Of a DNA stretch of 64,000 nt, positions 44,130 to 51,894 are shown piece by piece. Source of the stretch: Bacillus alkalisoli (GTDB lineage: Bacteria; Bacillota; Bacilli; Bacillales; Bacillaceae_I); assembly GCF_002797415.1 (NCBI RefSeq), contig NZ_KZ454944.1, positions 3,304,665-3,368,664 of the forward strand, given 5' to 3'. Under the pieces are notes generated by a model that saw only the letters and a program-made list of their open reading frames with translations, made no database searches and was not told the origin of the DNA. Numbering within the stretch: position 1 is the stretch's first letter; every line of letters begins with the position of its first letter. The translations under genes were made by a program, and so were the position numbers.

Positions 44130-44606
44130 ATGGAACAAAGTCTTTTCAAACAGATGATTATTATTCGTAAACGTACGGTTTCGTTATTAGAGAAAACACC
44201 TGAAAGTATTCTTTTAGAAATACCAAAAGGATTTAATAATAACTTATTATGGCATTTTGGCCATATTTTTTGGGCCCAGGAAGTGTTGATGCATTCGTTT
44301 TTAAAAGAAGAGCATAATTGTTCTTCTGAGTTTCAAGAAATGTTTAGTATCGGAAGCAGTCCAAATAAATGGACAACAGAACCTCCCTCAATTTCTGAAA
44401 TTAAAACAATGTTAGAGAAACAGCCAAACCGAATAGTACAAACATTCTCTGGTAGATTGGAAGAAGCAGGAGAAAAACCATTCTCGCTTGGTCCTGACGT
44501 TACGCTTAATACCGTAGCAGAGGTATTAAATTTCGTCCTATGGCACGAAGGTTTACATCAGGGAGAAATAAATGCCATGTTAAAGTTACTTGGCGAAAAC
44601 AAATAG
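44130..44606 (+). CDS. DinB-superfamily protein (metal-dependent four-helix bundle)
   Basis: A 158-residue DinB_2-type protein. Metal-ligand histidines are His42 and/or His45 in LLWHFGHIFWAQ, and His139 and His143 in LWHEGLHQGEI. In the DinB/YfiT group these bind a metal and may catalyse thiol transfer, often with bacillithiol. AGGAGGT precedes ATG 44130. Substrate unknown. Confidence 0.85.
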   Translation: MEQSLFKQMIIIRKRTVSLLEKTPESILLEIPKGFNNNLLWHFGHIFWAQEVLMHSFLKEEHNCSSEFQEMFSIGSSPNKWTTEPPSISEIKTMLEKQPNRIVQTFSGRLEEAGEKPFSLGPDVTLNTVAEVLNFVLWHEGLHQGEINAMLKLLGENK

Positions 44607-44673
44607 ATATACGTTTATTATTAATGGATTTGGTCAAACCTTTAGATGAACTAGTTTAATAGGGAGAGAGCAA

Positions 44674-45348
44674 ATGAATTCAACTAAAAGCATTACAGAG
44701 AAATTGAATTTCAAAAAATATCCAACTAAACTCATTTTGAATGTGCCTGCAGGGTATAAAGATTTTGAGGAAATCCAATTCGACTCCGCTATTGTAAAAG
44801 AAAAATACCATTTAATCTTTTTCTTTATTTTCAAAATAGAGCAGTTTAGGGAATATGTAGAATTAATTATTAACAAGCAATTACTTGAAGACAATGGCTA
44901 TGTTTTTTTCGCATATCCGAAAAAGAATAACCCTAAATATGAAGAGTATATTGAACGAGATACTATCTATAGTCCGAAACATTTAGATGAAAATGGCTTT
45001 TTACATGGCAGCAATATCAAATTTTCACGAATGGTTAGTTTAGATGATGTGTTTACCGTAATTGGATTTAAAGCCGAAGCACAAAAAAAGAAAAAGACCA
45101 CTACCACTCCAGCTAGTCAATGTGTGGACGATTATATTAAGCACGTTGATGATATTAAGGACTATTTAAAAGGCGATGCCAAGGTTCTTAAAATATATAA
45201 CGAACTAACATATGGCTACCAGAAAGATTGGGCACGATATGTGTATAGCGCGAAGAGAAAAGAAACGCAAGACAAAAGGCTAGAACAAATGAAGGAAGTA
45301 TTAATAGCAGGCTATAAATCGATGGACTTATATAGAAGGAAAAAATAG
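44674..45348 (+). CDS. YdeI/OmpD-associated family protein
   Basis: A 224-residue protein with a YdeI/DUF1905-like N-terminal part and a C-terminal OmdA-type helical region (DYIKHVDDIKDYLKGDAKVLKIYNELTYGYQKDWARYVYSAKRKETQDKRLEQMKE in pieces). A GGGAGAG site precedes ATG 44674. In other bacteria the family is tied to peptide tolerance (ydeI); function here unknown. Confidence 0.7.
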   Translation: MNSTKSITEKLNFKKYPTKLILNVPAGYKDFEEIQFDSAIVKEKYHLIFFFIFKIEQFREYVELIINKQLLEDNGYVFFAYPKKNNPKYEEYIERDTIYSPKHLDENGFLHGSNIKFSRMVSLDDVFTVIGFKAEAQKKKKTTTTPASQCVDDYIKHVDDIKDYLKGDAKVLKIYNELTYGYQKDWARYVYSAKRKETQDKRLEQMKEVLIAGYKSMDLYRRKK

Positions 45349-45353
45349 ATTAT

Positions 45354-45370
45354 CACGGCTGGGACAAAAC
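45354..45370 (+). repeat. CTGGGACAAAA motif, copy 2
   Basis: CACGGCTGGGACAAAAC follows the YdeI-family stop and heads the repeat cluster that ends in element B. Confidence 0.6.
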
Positions 45371-45478
45371 TATGTTTATTAAAGGAAAATTCGAACAATA
45401 TGCCCTAATTAACTTGGGATAAGTCGGATTTTTTTCTTTTTATTCTATAGAAGAATGTAAAGATTGTTATTCTTTCTA

Positions 45479-45608
45479 GCAGATGATTGGAGCGCAAGCC
45501 GTAGACTCCTGCGGGAAAGCGTGTTAAGTGAGACCCCACAGGCGCTTGCGCCGAGGAGGCTCACGAGACCGCCCGCGGAAAGCGAAGGCTTGCGCTCCAA
45601 TCATCTGC
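45479..45608. repeat. Bacillaceae-type inverted-repeat element B
   Basis: A 130-bp GC-rich element with perfect 22-bp terminal inverted repeats (GCAGATGATTGGAGCG.. left, ..CGCTCCAATCATCTGC right). The core GACTCCTGCGGGAAA, GAGACCCCACAGGCGC and CCCGCGGAAAGCGAA matches element A (27768-27922), but the arms are quite different in sequence. Confidence 0.9.
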
Positions 45609-45682
45609 GGCATTTAAAAGGGTGTGTACATTATTGCTGTCTTAAATATAATCATTCGTCTTTGAAGAAACTTCTAACTTTT

Positions 45683-45710
45683 TTGCACTCACTTTCAATT
45701 GTGATACAAT
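45683..45710 (+). promoter_or_regulatory. Probable SigA promoter of glnS
   Basis: TTGCAC (45683-45688) and TACAAT (45705-45710) with a 16-bp spacer; a second TATAAT lies at 45728-45733. No T-box leader was seen in the ~80-nt leader that follows. Confidence 0.5.
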
Positions 45711-45811
45711 TATAAAATTGAATAGTGTATAATGCTTATTAAATAAGATTTGGGCCTGGTAATCTGTCTAGTTGACCCAATCATCACATAACAAGAAAGG
45801 TTGAACAAAAC

Positions 45812-47500
45812 GTGGATCATAATTCCAACTTTATCCGTAATATTATGAAAGAAGATTTGGAGTCTGGTAAGCGAAGCCATGTTATTACTCGTTTCCCTCC
45901 AGAACCTAATGGATACTTACATATTGGTCATGCAAAATCAATCGTTATTAACTTCGACTTAGCAGACGAGTTTAACGGTAAAACGAACTTACGCTTTGAT
46001 GACACGAACCCTTTAAAAGAAGATTCTGAGTACGTTCATGCGATTAAAGAAGATGTGAAATGGCTTGGCTACGACTGGGACGGACTATTTTTCGCATCTG
46101 ATTATTTCCAAGAAATGTACGACAGAGCTGTTCTTTTAATTAAAAAAGGAAAAGCATATGTTGATGACCTTTCTGCAGATGAGATTCGTGAGTACCGTGG
46201 CACATTAAAAGCACCTGGTAAAAACAGCCCTTACCGCGATCGTTCTATTGAAGAGAACTTAGACCTTTTTGAACGTATGCGTAACGGAGAGTTTGGTAAC
46301 GGAGAGAAAGTATTACGCGCGAAAATTGATATGAGTTCACCGAACATTAACTTACGTGACCCTGTTATTTACCGAATTGCCCATGCAACTCACCACAATA
46401 CAGGCGATCAATGGTGTATCTACCCGATGTACGCGTTCGCTCATCCTCTAGAAGATGCGATTGAAGATGTAACTCATTCCATCTGTACAGTAGAGTTCGA
46501 AGACCAACGCCCTCTTTACAACTGGATTGTACAAGAGTGTGAAATGACAAGCACACCACAACAAATTGAGTTCGGCCGTTTAAATATTACGAACGCTGTG
46601 ATGAGTAAGCGTAAACTGAAGCAACTTGTGGACGAAAGAATTGTTGACGGCTGGGATGACCCACGTATGCCAACTATTTCTGGTTTACGTCGCAGAGGTT
46701 ACACGCCAGAAGCAATTCGTACCTTCGTTCGTGAAACAGGCGTATCAAAAGGTTCAGGATTTGTAGATTCACAAATGCTTGACCACTTTGTTCGTGAAGA
46801 TCTAAAACTGAAAGCACCTCGTACAATGGGTGTTGTTCGTCCTTTAAAAGTGGTTATTACGAACTACCCTAAAGGGCAAGTAGAATTTTTAGATGCAGAA
46901 ATTAATCCTGAGAATCCGGAAATGGGTATGAGACAAATTCCATTCTCAAGAGAAATTTATATTGAGCAAGAAGATTTCATGGAAAATCCACCGAACAAAT
47001 ACCACCGTCTATACCCTGGTAATGAAGTTCGTCTAAAGCATGCTTACTTTATTAAGTGTGAAGAATTCATTAAAGACGAAGACGGAAATGTGGTGGAAAT
47101 CCACTGTACGTATGACCCTGAAACGAAGAGTGGTTCTGGATTTACTGGTCGTAAAGTAAAAGGTACGATTCACTGGGTAGAAGCAACTCAAGCTATACCA
47201 GCAGAGTTTCGCTTATATGAGCCGTTATTAACGACAGAAGAGCCTGAGGAAGTAGTAACAGAAGGTACTGCTGGAGAAGAGCAAACGGAAACAGTGGAAA
47301 AATCTTTCTTAGATCAAATTAACCCTAATTCTCTTCAAGTATTAAATGGTTTTGTAGAGCCAAACATGAAAGGCGTGGCAACACAAGAGAAGTTCCAATT
47401 CTTTAGACACGGTTACTTCAATGTGGATCCAAAGCATACGACTGAAGAGAAATTTGTATTTAACTTAATTGTTTCGTTAAAGAGCTCGTTTAAGCTTTAG
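45812..47500 (+). CDS. glnS: Glutaminyl-tRNA synthetase
   Basis: A 562-residue class Ic synthetase. The ATP motifs are [15 protein letters not shown] (HIGH region, residues ~29-43) and NAVMSKRKL (MSKR, KMSKS-like), and the C-terminal anticodon-binding beta-barrels are present (..[21 protein letters not shown]). Bacterial GlnRS distribution is patchy and it is absent from B. subtilis, which uses GatCAB, so this is of interest. GTG 45812 follows AGAAAGG. An acidic insertion [21 protein letters not shown] interrupts the C-terminal part. Confidence 0.95.
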   Translation: MDHNSNFIRNIMKEDLESGKRSHVITRFPPEPNGYLHIGHAKSIVINFDLADEFNGKTNLRFDDTNPLKEDSEYVHAIKEDVKWLGYDWDGLFFASDYFQEMYDRAVLLIKKGKAYVDDLSADEIREYRGTLKAPGKNSPYRDRSIEENLDLFERMRNGEFGNGEKVLRAKIDMSSPNINLRDPVIYRIAHATHHNTGDQWCIYPMYAFAHPLEDAIEDVTHSICTVEFEDQRPLYNWIVQECEMTSTPQQIEFGRLNITNAVMSKRKLKQLVDERIVDGWDDPRMPTISGLRRRGYTPEAIRTFVRETGVSKGSGFVDSQMLDHFVREDLKLKAPRTMGVVRPLKVVITNYPKGQVEFLDAEINPENPEMGMRQIPFSREIYIEQEDFMENPPNKYHRLYPGNEVRLKHAYFIKCEEFIKDEDGNVVEIHCTYDPETKSGSGFTGRKVKGTIHWVEATQAIPAEFRLYEPLLTTEEPEEVVTEGTAGEEQTETVEKSFLDQINPNSLQVLNGFVEPNMKGVATQEKFQFFRHGYFNVDPKHTTEEKFVFNLIVSLKSSFKL

Positions 47501-47508
47501 GATATAAG

Positions 47509-47552
47509 AAAAAAGGTCAGAAGCCATTTTTATTATGCTTCTGGCCTTTTTT
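47509..47552 (+). terminator. glnS terminator
   Basis: AAAAGGTCAGAAGC / GCTTCTGGCCTTTT, one G-U, 12-nt loop, T-run. Confidence 0.9.
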
Positions 47553-47630
47553 AATCCGTTACATAATGTATGACTACTATACGAGTAACGAATGTTTTAT
47601 TTCTATTTACAAAATTACGTTTTTCAATAA

Positions 47631-47801
47631 ACGAACCGTAATGATGAAATTGATTCATCTATAGTTTCATCCCTCGATTTTAGTCATGCAGTGCAAGATC
47701 ATAATGCAATATGGTCTCTACAAAATGGAACGGTTGGAAAAGCGACGAGGCTCTTAACGGAAAGAGAACAACTCCGATATGCTAGAAAACACTTTAAATA
47801 A
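47631..47801 (+). pseudogene. Possible C-terminal gene remnant
   Basis: Fifty-six codons without a start (SLDFSHAVQDHNAIWSL ... LLTEREQLRYARKHFK) run into a stop directly followed by a terminator. Composition looks protein-like, so this may be the tail of a deleted gene. The family is not recognised. Confidence 0.3.
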
Positions 47802-47806
47802 AATGC

Positions 47807-47840
47807 CTAGGGATACTATAGTTCCCTAGCTTTTTCTTTT
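47807..47840 (+). terminator. Terminator after the remnant
   Basis: CTAGGGA / TCCCTAG with 9-nt loop and CTTTTTCTTTTT. Confidence 0.75.
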
Positions 47841-47925
47841 TGTATCGAGCGTTTTTTCAGGTTGAAACAAAAATCTAACTAAATCATATATTAGTCAAAG
47901 AAAACATTTAATGGAGGAAATCAAT

Positions 47926-48471
47926 ATGGTCTACGTCATTCAACCTGGCGATACCCTTTATTCATTGGCAACAAGATTTAACACGACTTTACAACTTTTA
48001 ATGGCTTATAACGCTGAAATAGAGAATCCTAATTTAATATATCCTGGGCAAATTATTCAGTTACCACCTCGGGAGTTTTCGTATACTCTATGCCCTGTAT
48101 TAAGACAAGGAGACCGCGGTCCAAATGTTAGTAGAATTCAATTTATGTTACAAACTGTTGGTCTTTATCGAGGAGTAATAGATGGAATATATGGGCCACT
48201 CACTCAAACAGCTGTACTTACTTGGCAGCGTAACACTCGCGAGTTAGAAATGACAGGTATTGTAGATGCGGAAACATGGACTTCGTTAGGGTTTCAATGT
48301 GAAGAGCGCCCGATAATTGGTCAGTACATTGTCAGGCCAGGGAGTTCGTTATTCAAAATCGCTATTTGGTTTGGTACTTCTGTAGAAAGTATCCTACGAG
48401 TAAATCCTCAAATCCAACATCCTAACCTTATTTTTGGTGGTCAAGTGATTAATATTCCAGCTGCTATGTAG
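47926..48471 (+). CDS. LysM - peptidoglycan-binding - LysM protein
   Basis: A 181-residue protein built of an N-terminal LysM (YVIQPGDTLYSLATRFNT, about 2-47), a PG_binding_1 domain (LRQGDRGPNVSRIQFMLQ..GIYGPLTQTAVLTWQ, about 55-115) and a second LysM (YIVRPGSSLFKIAIWFGTS, about 133-178). No catalytic domain or signal peptide; similar sporulation proteins bind cortex or coat peptidoglycan from inside the mother cell. ATG 47926 follows TGGAGGAAATCAAT. Confidence 0.88.
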   Translation: MVYVIQPGDTLYSLATRFNTTLQLLMAYNAEIENPNLIYPGQIIQLPPREFSYTLCPVLRQGDRGPNVSRIQFMLQTVGLYRGVIDGIYGPLTQTAVLTWQRNTRELEMTGIVDAETWTSLGFQCEERPIIGQYIVRPGSSLFKIAIWFGTSVESILRVNPQIQHPNLIFGGQVINIPAAM

Positions 48472-48520
48472 GTAAAGGACAGCATGTATCGTGCTGTCCT
48501 TCGCGCTTTAACATTTAGAT

Positions 48521-48778
48521 TTAGTTATTATCAGGCATTATCCATACAATTTGGCATAAACGTACTAAAAAAGTGGAGTCATGATCTTGAATGGCGACAT
48601 GATCTGGTTTTACATCTACAACTGTTCCACTAACAGATCCACGTGTCGTATCTAATACTACTCGCTTTCCATTCAAGTTAGTTAGGGCAGTATACACATA
48701 CGGCTCTACGACTACAACTTGCATAGGACCATTCGTATTCATTTGCGGTTGCGTACGGTAAGTATACATATTGTTCAA
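48521..48778 (-). CDS. yuzF: YuzF-like DUF2642 protein
   Basis: An 85-residue DUF2642 protein: VVVVEPYVYTALTNLNGKRVVLDTTRGSVSGTVVDVKPDHVAIQ is an SH3/Sm-like barrel typical of YuzF and CotP-like coat proteins. TTG 48778 follows AGGAGGGG. It is likely a spore coat component. Confidence 0.85.
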   Translation of the reverse strand: MNNMYTYRTQPQMNTNGPMQVVVVEPYVYTALTNLNGKRVVLDTTRGSVSGTVVDVKPDHVAIQDHDSTFLVRLCQIVWIMPDNN

Positions 48779-49059
48779 AATTTCCCCTCCTAGATTATTA
48801 TCCATCTCAACATATGTTTACATTTCTGAAATGGTTACTCTTATACATTGGAAAGACGGTTCATTATTTTATTATCGTTTTTATTAAATGTTAATCTAGA
48901 TAAAATTCCATTGATGTACATAAGTTTTTTACATATTAATCAAACGTTTGTTTAAACATTACTATGCTACTATAGTTAATGTTTTTTGAAACTTTTTTCT
49001 ATTTCGTTCGTTATGTATGTATGGAGAAATTCGGATTGTACTAACTAGGGGGATGGAAA

Positions 49060-49866
49060 TTGGAGAAGCAGATGAAGATTTTAGCTTTCCTACTTATAGG
49101 AAGTTTGATTTTAAGTATTTATTCCGTATCAAAAGTATTTGAGGTAGAAAATATTTCACGCCAAGAAGTGATTTATTTGCGATCTGAAATTAATCGGCTT
49201 ACATCTAATATAGATAACATGCAATATGAGCTCTATGAATTAGTGGAGGCAAACAGATTTATTAATCATGTAGAGTTTACTCCGAAATCAGTAGTAAATG
49301 AAAACTTTGTTCATGTGACAGCTGTTTGGACATTTAATGAATTAGATAATGACGCTGAAGTAATTTTTTCTTATAGAAATACCTCTAGTAACGTTTGGGA
49401 AGAAATAAAAGCTACTAGTTTGAATCTCACACAATTTGAGGCGAACGTTGTGCTAGCCTCTAATAAATCGTACGAATATCAAATAACAGCAGTTGGGGGT
49501 ACAACAAAATCTTCTACTGTCGATATGATTCCAGATACTTCACATAAGCGCCTTGTGCAGTACGAGAGCGAGTTTGGATCTGACGGTAAAGATAAAATAG
49601 GTTATTTTAACATAGCCGTACATCCGGCGCAGTCACCGTTAGAAGAATTCCGAGTTAGAGAAGTTAAAGTTCACATTACTTATGGTGATGGAACGGAAAG
49701 TGTGGAAGAATTACAACGTAGAGCTGGTACTTACGGATATTATCAAGGCGAACTGAATACAAAAAACATGAAGAAGCTTGAGCTTGAAGTAGTGTACCAA
49801 GATGGCTATTCAAAGAAACGCGAGATTTATCCTAACGAAGGCAATTTTGACGATAAATCTTGGTGA
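49060..49866 (+). CDS. Membrane-anchored coiled-coil/beta protein, unknown
   Basis: A 268-residue protein: N-terminal membrane anchor (residues ~5-22), a coiled coil (IYLRSEINRLTSNIDNMQYELYELVEANR), then an Ig-like all-beta region (VHVTAVWTFNELDNDAEVIFSYRNTSSN). TTG 49060 follows AGGGGGATGG. It is presumably exposed outside the cell. No family recognised. Confidence 0.65.
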   Translation: MEKQMKILAFLLIGSLILSIYSVSKVFEVENISRQEVIYLRSEINRLTSNIDNMQYELYELVEANRFINHVEFTPKSVVNENFVHVTAVWTFNELDNDAEVIFSYRNTSSNVWEEIKATSLNLTQFEANVVLASNKSYEYQITAVGGTTKSSTVDMIPDTSHKRLVQYESEFGSDGKDKIGYFNIAVHPAQSPLEEFRVREVKVHITYGDGTESVEELQRRAGTYGYYQGELNTKNMKKLELEVVYQDGYSKKREIYPNEGNFDDKSW

Positions 49867-49885
49867 GAACATAAGAATAAATAAA

Positions 49886-49901
49886 GAGTCTGGGACAAAA
49901 A
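49886..49901 (+). repeat. CTGGGACAAAA motif, copy 3
   Basis: GAGTCTGGGACAAAAA starts the repeat cluster after the membrane protein gene. Confidence 0.6.
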
Positions 49902-49943
49902 AGCTTGTGAAGTTCAACTTGTCCTAATAAATTAATGCCAGAT

Positions 49944-50115
49944 GAACTTCATAGAGTCTATGAAGTTCATCTGGCATTTAAAATTTGTTGTTGTTGAACT
50001 TCATAAGACCTATGAAGTTCATCTAACATTAAAAGTTTGTTGTTATTGAACTTCATAAGGCCTATGAAGTTCATCTAGACCTAAAAATTTGCTGTTGTTG
50101 AACTTCATAAGGCAT
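49944..50115. repeat. 52-bp repeat family, locus 3 (three units and a partial)
   Basis: GAACTTCATA starts at 49944, 49996, 50048 and 50100, exactly 52 bp apart. Each unit contains TATGAAGTTCATCT as an inverted partner. It shares TAT(G/C)AAGTTCAT and TGAACTT with the array at 10067. Confidence 0.92.
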
Positions 50116-50120
50116 TAAAA

Positions 50121-50215
50121 TTACAGGTGCCATGCACCACCCGAAAAATCTTGTTTCACATCATAAGGCCTATAAATTACAGGTGCCAGGTACACACCGA
50201 AAAATCTTGTTTCAC
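50121..50215. repeat. Two 39-bp GTGCCA-type direct repeats, 56 bp apart
   Basis: TTACAGGTGCCA(T/G)G...CGAAAAATCTTGTTTCAC occurs at 50121-50159 and 50177-50215. They carry the GTGCCAGGCAC core (mutated) but not the palindromic arms. Confidence 0.75.
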
Positions 50216-50220
50216 GCACA

Positions 50221-51423
50221 CTACCTCTCCGTGCTCGTTTCTTTTTTCAATCGGAAATAGTACATCCACGACCTTGTGATAAACGACCCAAATACAATAA
50301 TAGTTATTAAGAACATAATTATATTGAATTCATTTATATTCCACGTATCCGATGTGTAGATATACATCAAATTAAAACCCGTAATAAACAAATACATAAG
50401 CACCATTGGTGTGAAGAGAATTGAATAGGCTGATGCAACACGCTTTGCGTGTTTCAATAGATGTGTTTTATCACTATATAAATGAGGAGAAATCTCCCCT
50501 TCATTATACTCTTTACTCCAAATTGTCCACTTTTGTAATGCGGTTGCTGAGCTATAAACCTGCTTCCATCCTGCTTGACGATGTATTTCAAAGTAACTTT
50601 CTTTCGAGAAGTTTTGATAGTCCGCACAATATTTTACTTTTCGTGACTTTCCTTTTAAGAAAATAAACGTTGTTCCTAGCTTGTTGACTCTATAAAGATT
50701 ATTTCCTTCGGCTTCCATTTTCTCAAGCCATTTCTCCGTTTTGTCAGGAGAATAAAACCAACCAAACTTCCTTTTCTTAAACAACTTTCCACTCTTCCTA
50801 AATTCCTTTTCTTCCTTCTTCGTTAGAATCGTTACTGTCTGAAAATTACTTACAAAACTAGACTTTACATGTTCCTCAGACAACATTTTATTCGTTCGAT
50901 GAATCTTAATAACGGAATATACCATTAGGATATAAAAGGCCGCAATAATACCAAATACCGTATATGTGATGAACCAAAATGGACTCTCTTCCACTTCCAT
51001 CGGGATATTAGTAAAGTAAGCTGCAGAAAATATCGCAAAGTTCGTAAATGCCACAAAAGAAAAGTAAAAAAGTAAGAAGTAATATAAGTAAGTGATTGAT
51101 CTATTTCTTTTAATTATCCCTTCTCGACTCGTAAAGGATTTAATTTGTTCTGGTACACTTTCATTGGCGGTTACAAACCAACCTCCACTTTGTGCAACGA
51201 TTTCCCAACCACCATCTGTAAGTGTTTTGGACAAAGTGGCTCCTTGATTTTTATCTCGGCCAATCCGATATGTCACAGCCTTTGATTCTCCTTTTTCAAA
51301 AGAAAAGCCTCTTTTAAAGCGATGCAGTTTATGTAAGTGATACCCTTTTGCCGCTTGTTCCGATAGCCATGTTTCAGTTTTCTGCACATCAAAACTCCAT
51401 AATGGCCTAAATCGAGTCATCAT
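50221..51423 (-). CDS. DUF2812 membrane protein (duplicated domain)
   Basis: A 400-residue protein with two DUF2812 copies: RFRPLWSFDVQKTETWLSEQAAKGYHLHKLHRFKRGF at the N-terminus and KKRKFGWFYSPDKTEKWLEKMEAEGNNLYRVNKLG at the middle, each followed by two membrane helices. The start ATGATG overlaps the preceding PadR gene by 4 bp. DUF2812 genes are typically paired with PadR regulators. Function unknown. Confidence 0.85.
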   Translation of the reverse strand: MMTRFRPLWSFDVQKTETWLSEQAAKGYHLHKLHRFKRGFSFEKGESKAVTYRIGRDKNQGATLSKTLTDGGWEIVAQSGGWFVTANESVPEQIKSFTSREGIIKRNRSITYLYYFLLFYFSFVAFTNFAIFSAAYFTNIPMEVEESPFWFITYTVFGIIAAFYILMVYSVIKIHRTNKMLSEEHVKSSFVSNFQTVTILTKKEEKEFRKSGKLFKKRKFGWFYSPDKTEKWLEKMEAEGNNLYRVNKLGTTFIFLKGKSRKVKYCADYQNFSKESYFEIHRQAGWKQVYSSATALQKWTIWSKEYNEGEISPHLYSDKTHLLKHAKRVASAYSILFTPMVLMYLFITGFNLMYIYTSDTWNINEFNIIMFLITIIVFGSFITRSWMYYFRLKKETSTER

Positions 51424-51749
51424 ATAAACTCCCCCTCATACTTTATGGCATTCCCGTGAAGCTCTTTCAACCTATTAATCTCCGCTACTATAAGTTGTTT
51501 GCCGACATCCGTAATTTCATAAACTGTCTTTCTTTCTTCATCAGAAAATACAGTAATAACTCCATCCTTTTGCATCTTTGTTAACGTCCCATAAATCGTA
51601 CCAGATCCTAAACGGATTCTAGCGTTCGATATCTCTTCTACATGTTTAATAATTCCGTACCCATGTCGAGGATACGTGAGAGACAAAAGAATATAAAACG
51701 CAGTCTCTGTCATCGGTATATATTTTTTTAATACTTTTTCTATATTCAC
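51420..51749 (-). CDS. PadR-family regulator of the DUF2812 gene
   Basis: A 109-residue PadR protein: MTETAFYILLSLTYPRHGYGIIKHVEE then LGSGTIYGTLTKMQKDGVI. GTG 51749 (VNIEKVLKKYIPMTE) is preferred over the ATG at 51800, because related PadR proteins begin this way. Translationally coupled to DUF2812. A palindromic stretch ACATACC..GGTGTGAC lies just upstream, possibly an operator. Confidence 0.88.
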   Translation of the reverse strand: MNIEKVLKKYIPMTETAFYILLSLTYPRHGYGIIKHVEEISNARIRLGSGTIYGTLTKMQKDGVITVFSDEERKTVYEITDVGKQLIVAEINRLKELHGNAIKYEGEFI

Positions 51750-51853
51750 TTCAAACACCACTTTCTGAACAACAAGTAATGTCACACCTCGGTATGTCAT
51801 GATACGACTATATCACACCACGACATACAAAACAAGAAAAAATTTACAATTAA

Positions 51854-51883
51854 AAAGGCCGAAGTATGTTCCCTTCGACCTGA
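51854..51883 (-). terminator. bceB terminator
   Basis: AGGTCGAAG / CTTCGGCCT (one mismatch) followed by TTTTT on the minus strand. Confidence 0.8.
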
Positions 51884-51894
51884 AAAATATGATC

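Noticed and set aside
45464-45715. 83-codon frame over element B
   Set aside because: It lies across the inverted-repeat element and only reflects its GC-rich repeats.
45711-45811. A T-box riboswitch before glnS
   Set aside because: No T-box core sequence or terminator/antiterminator pair could be found in the ~100-nt leader.
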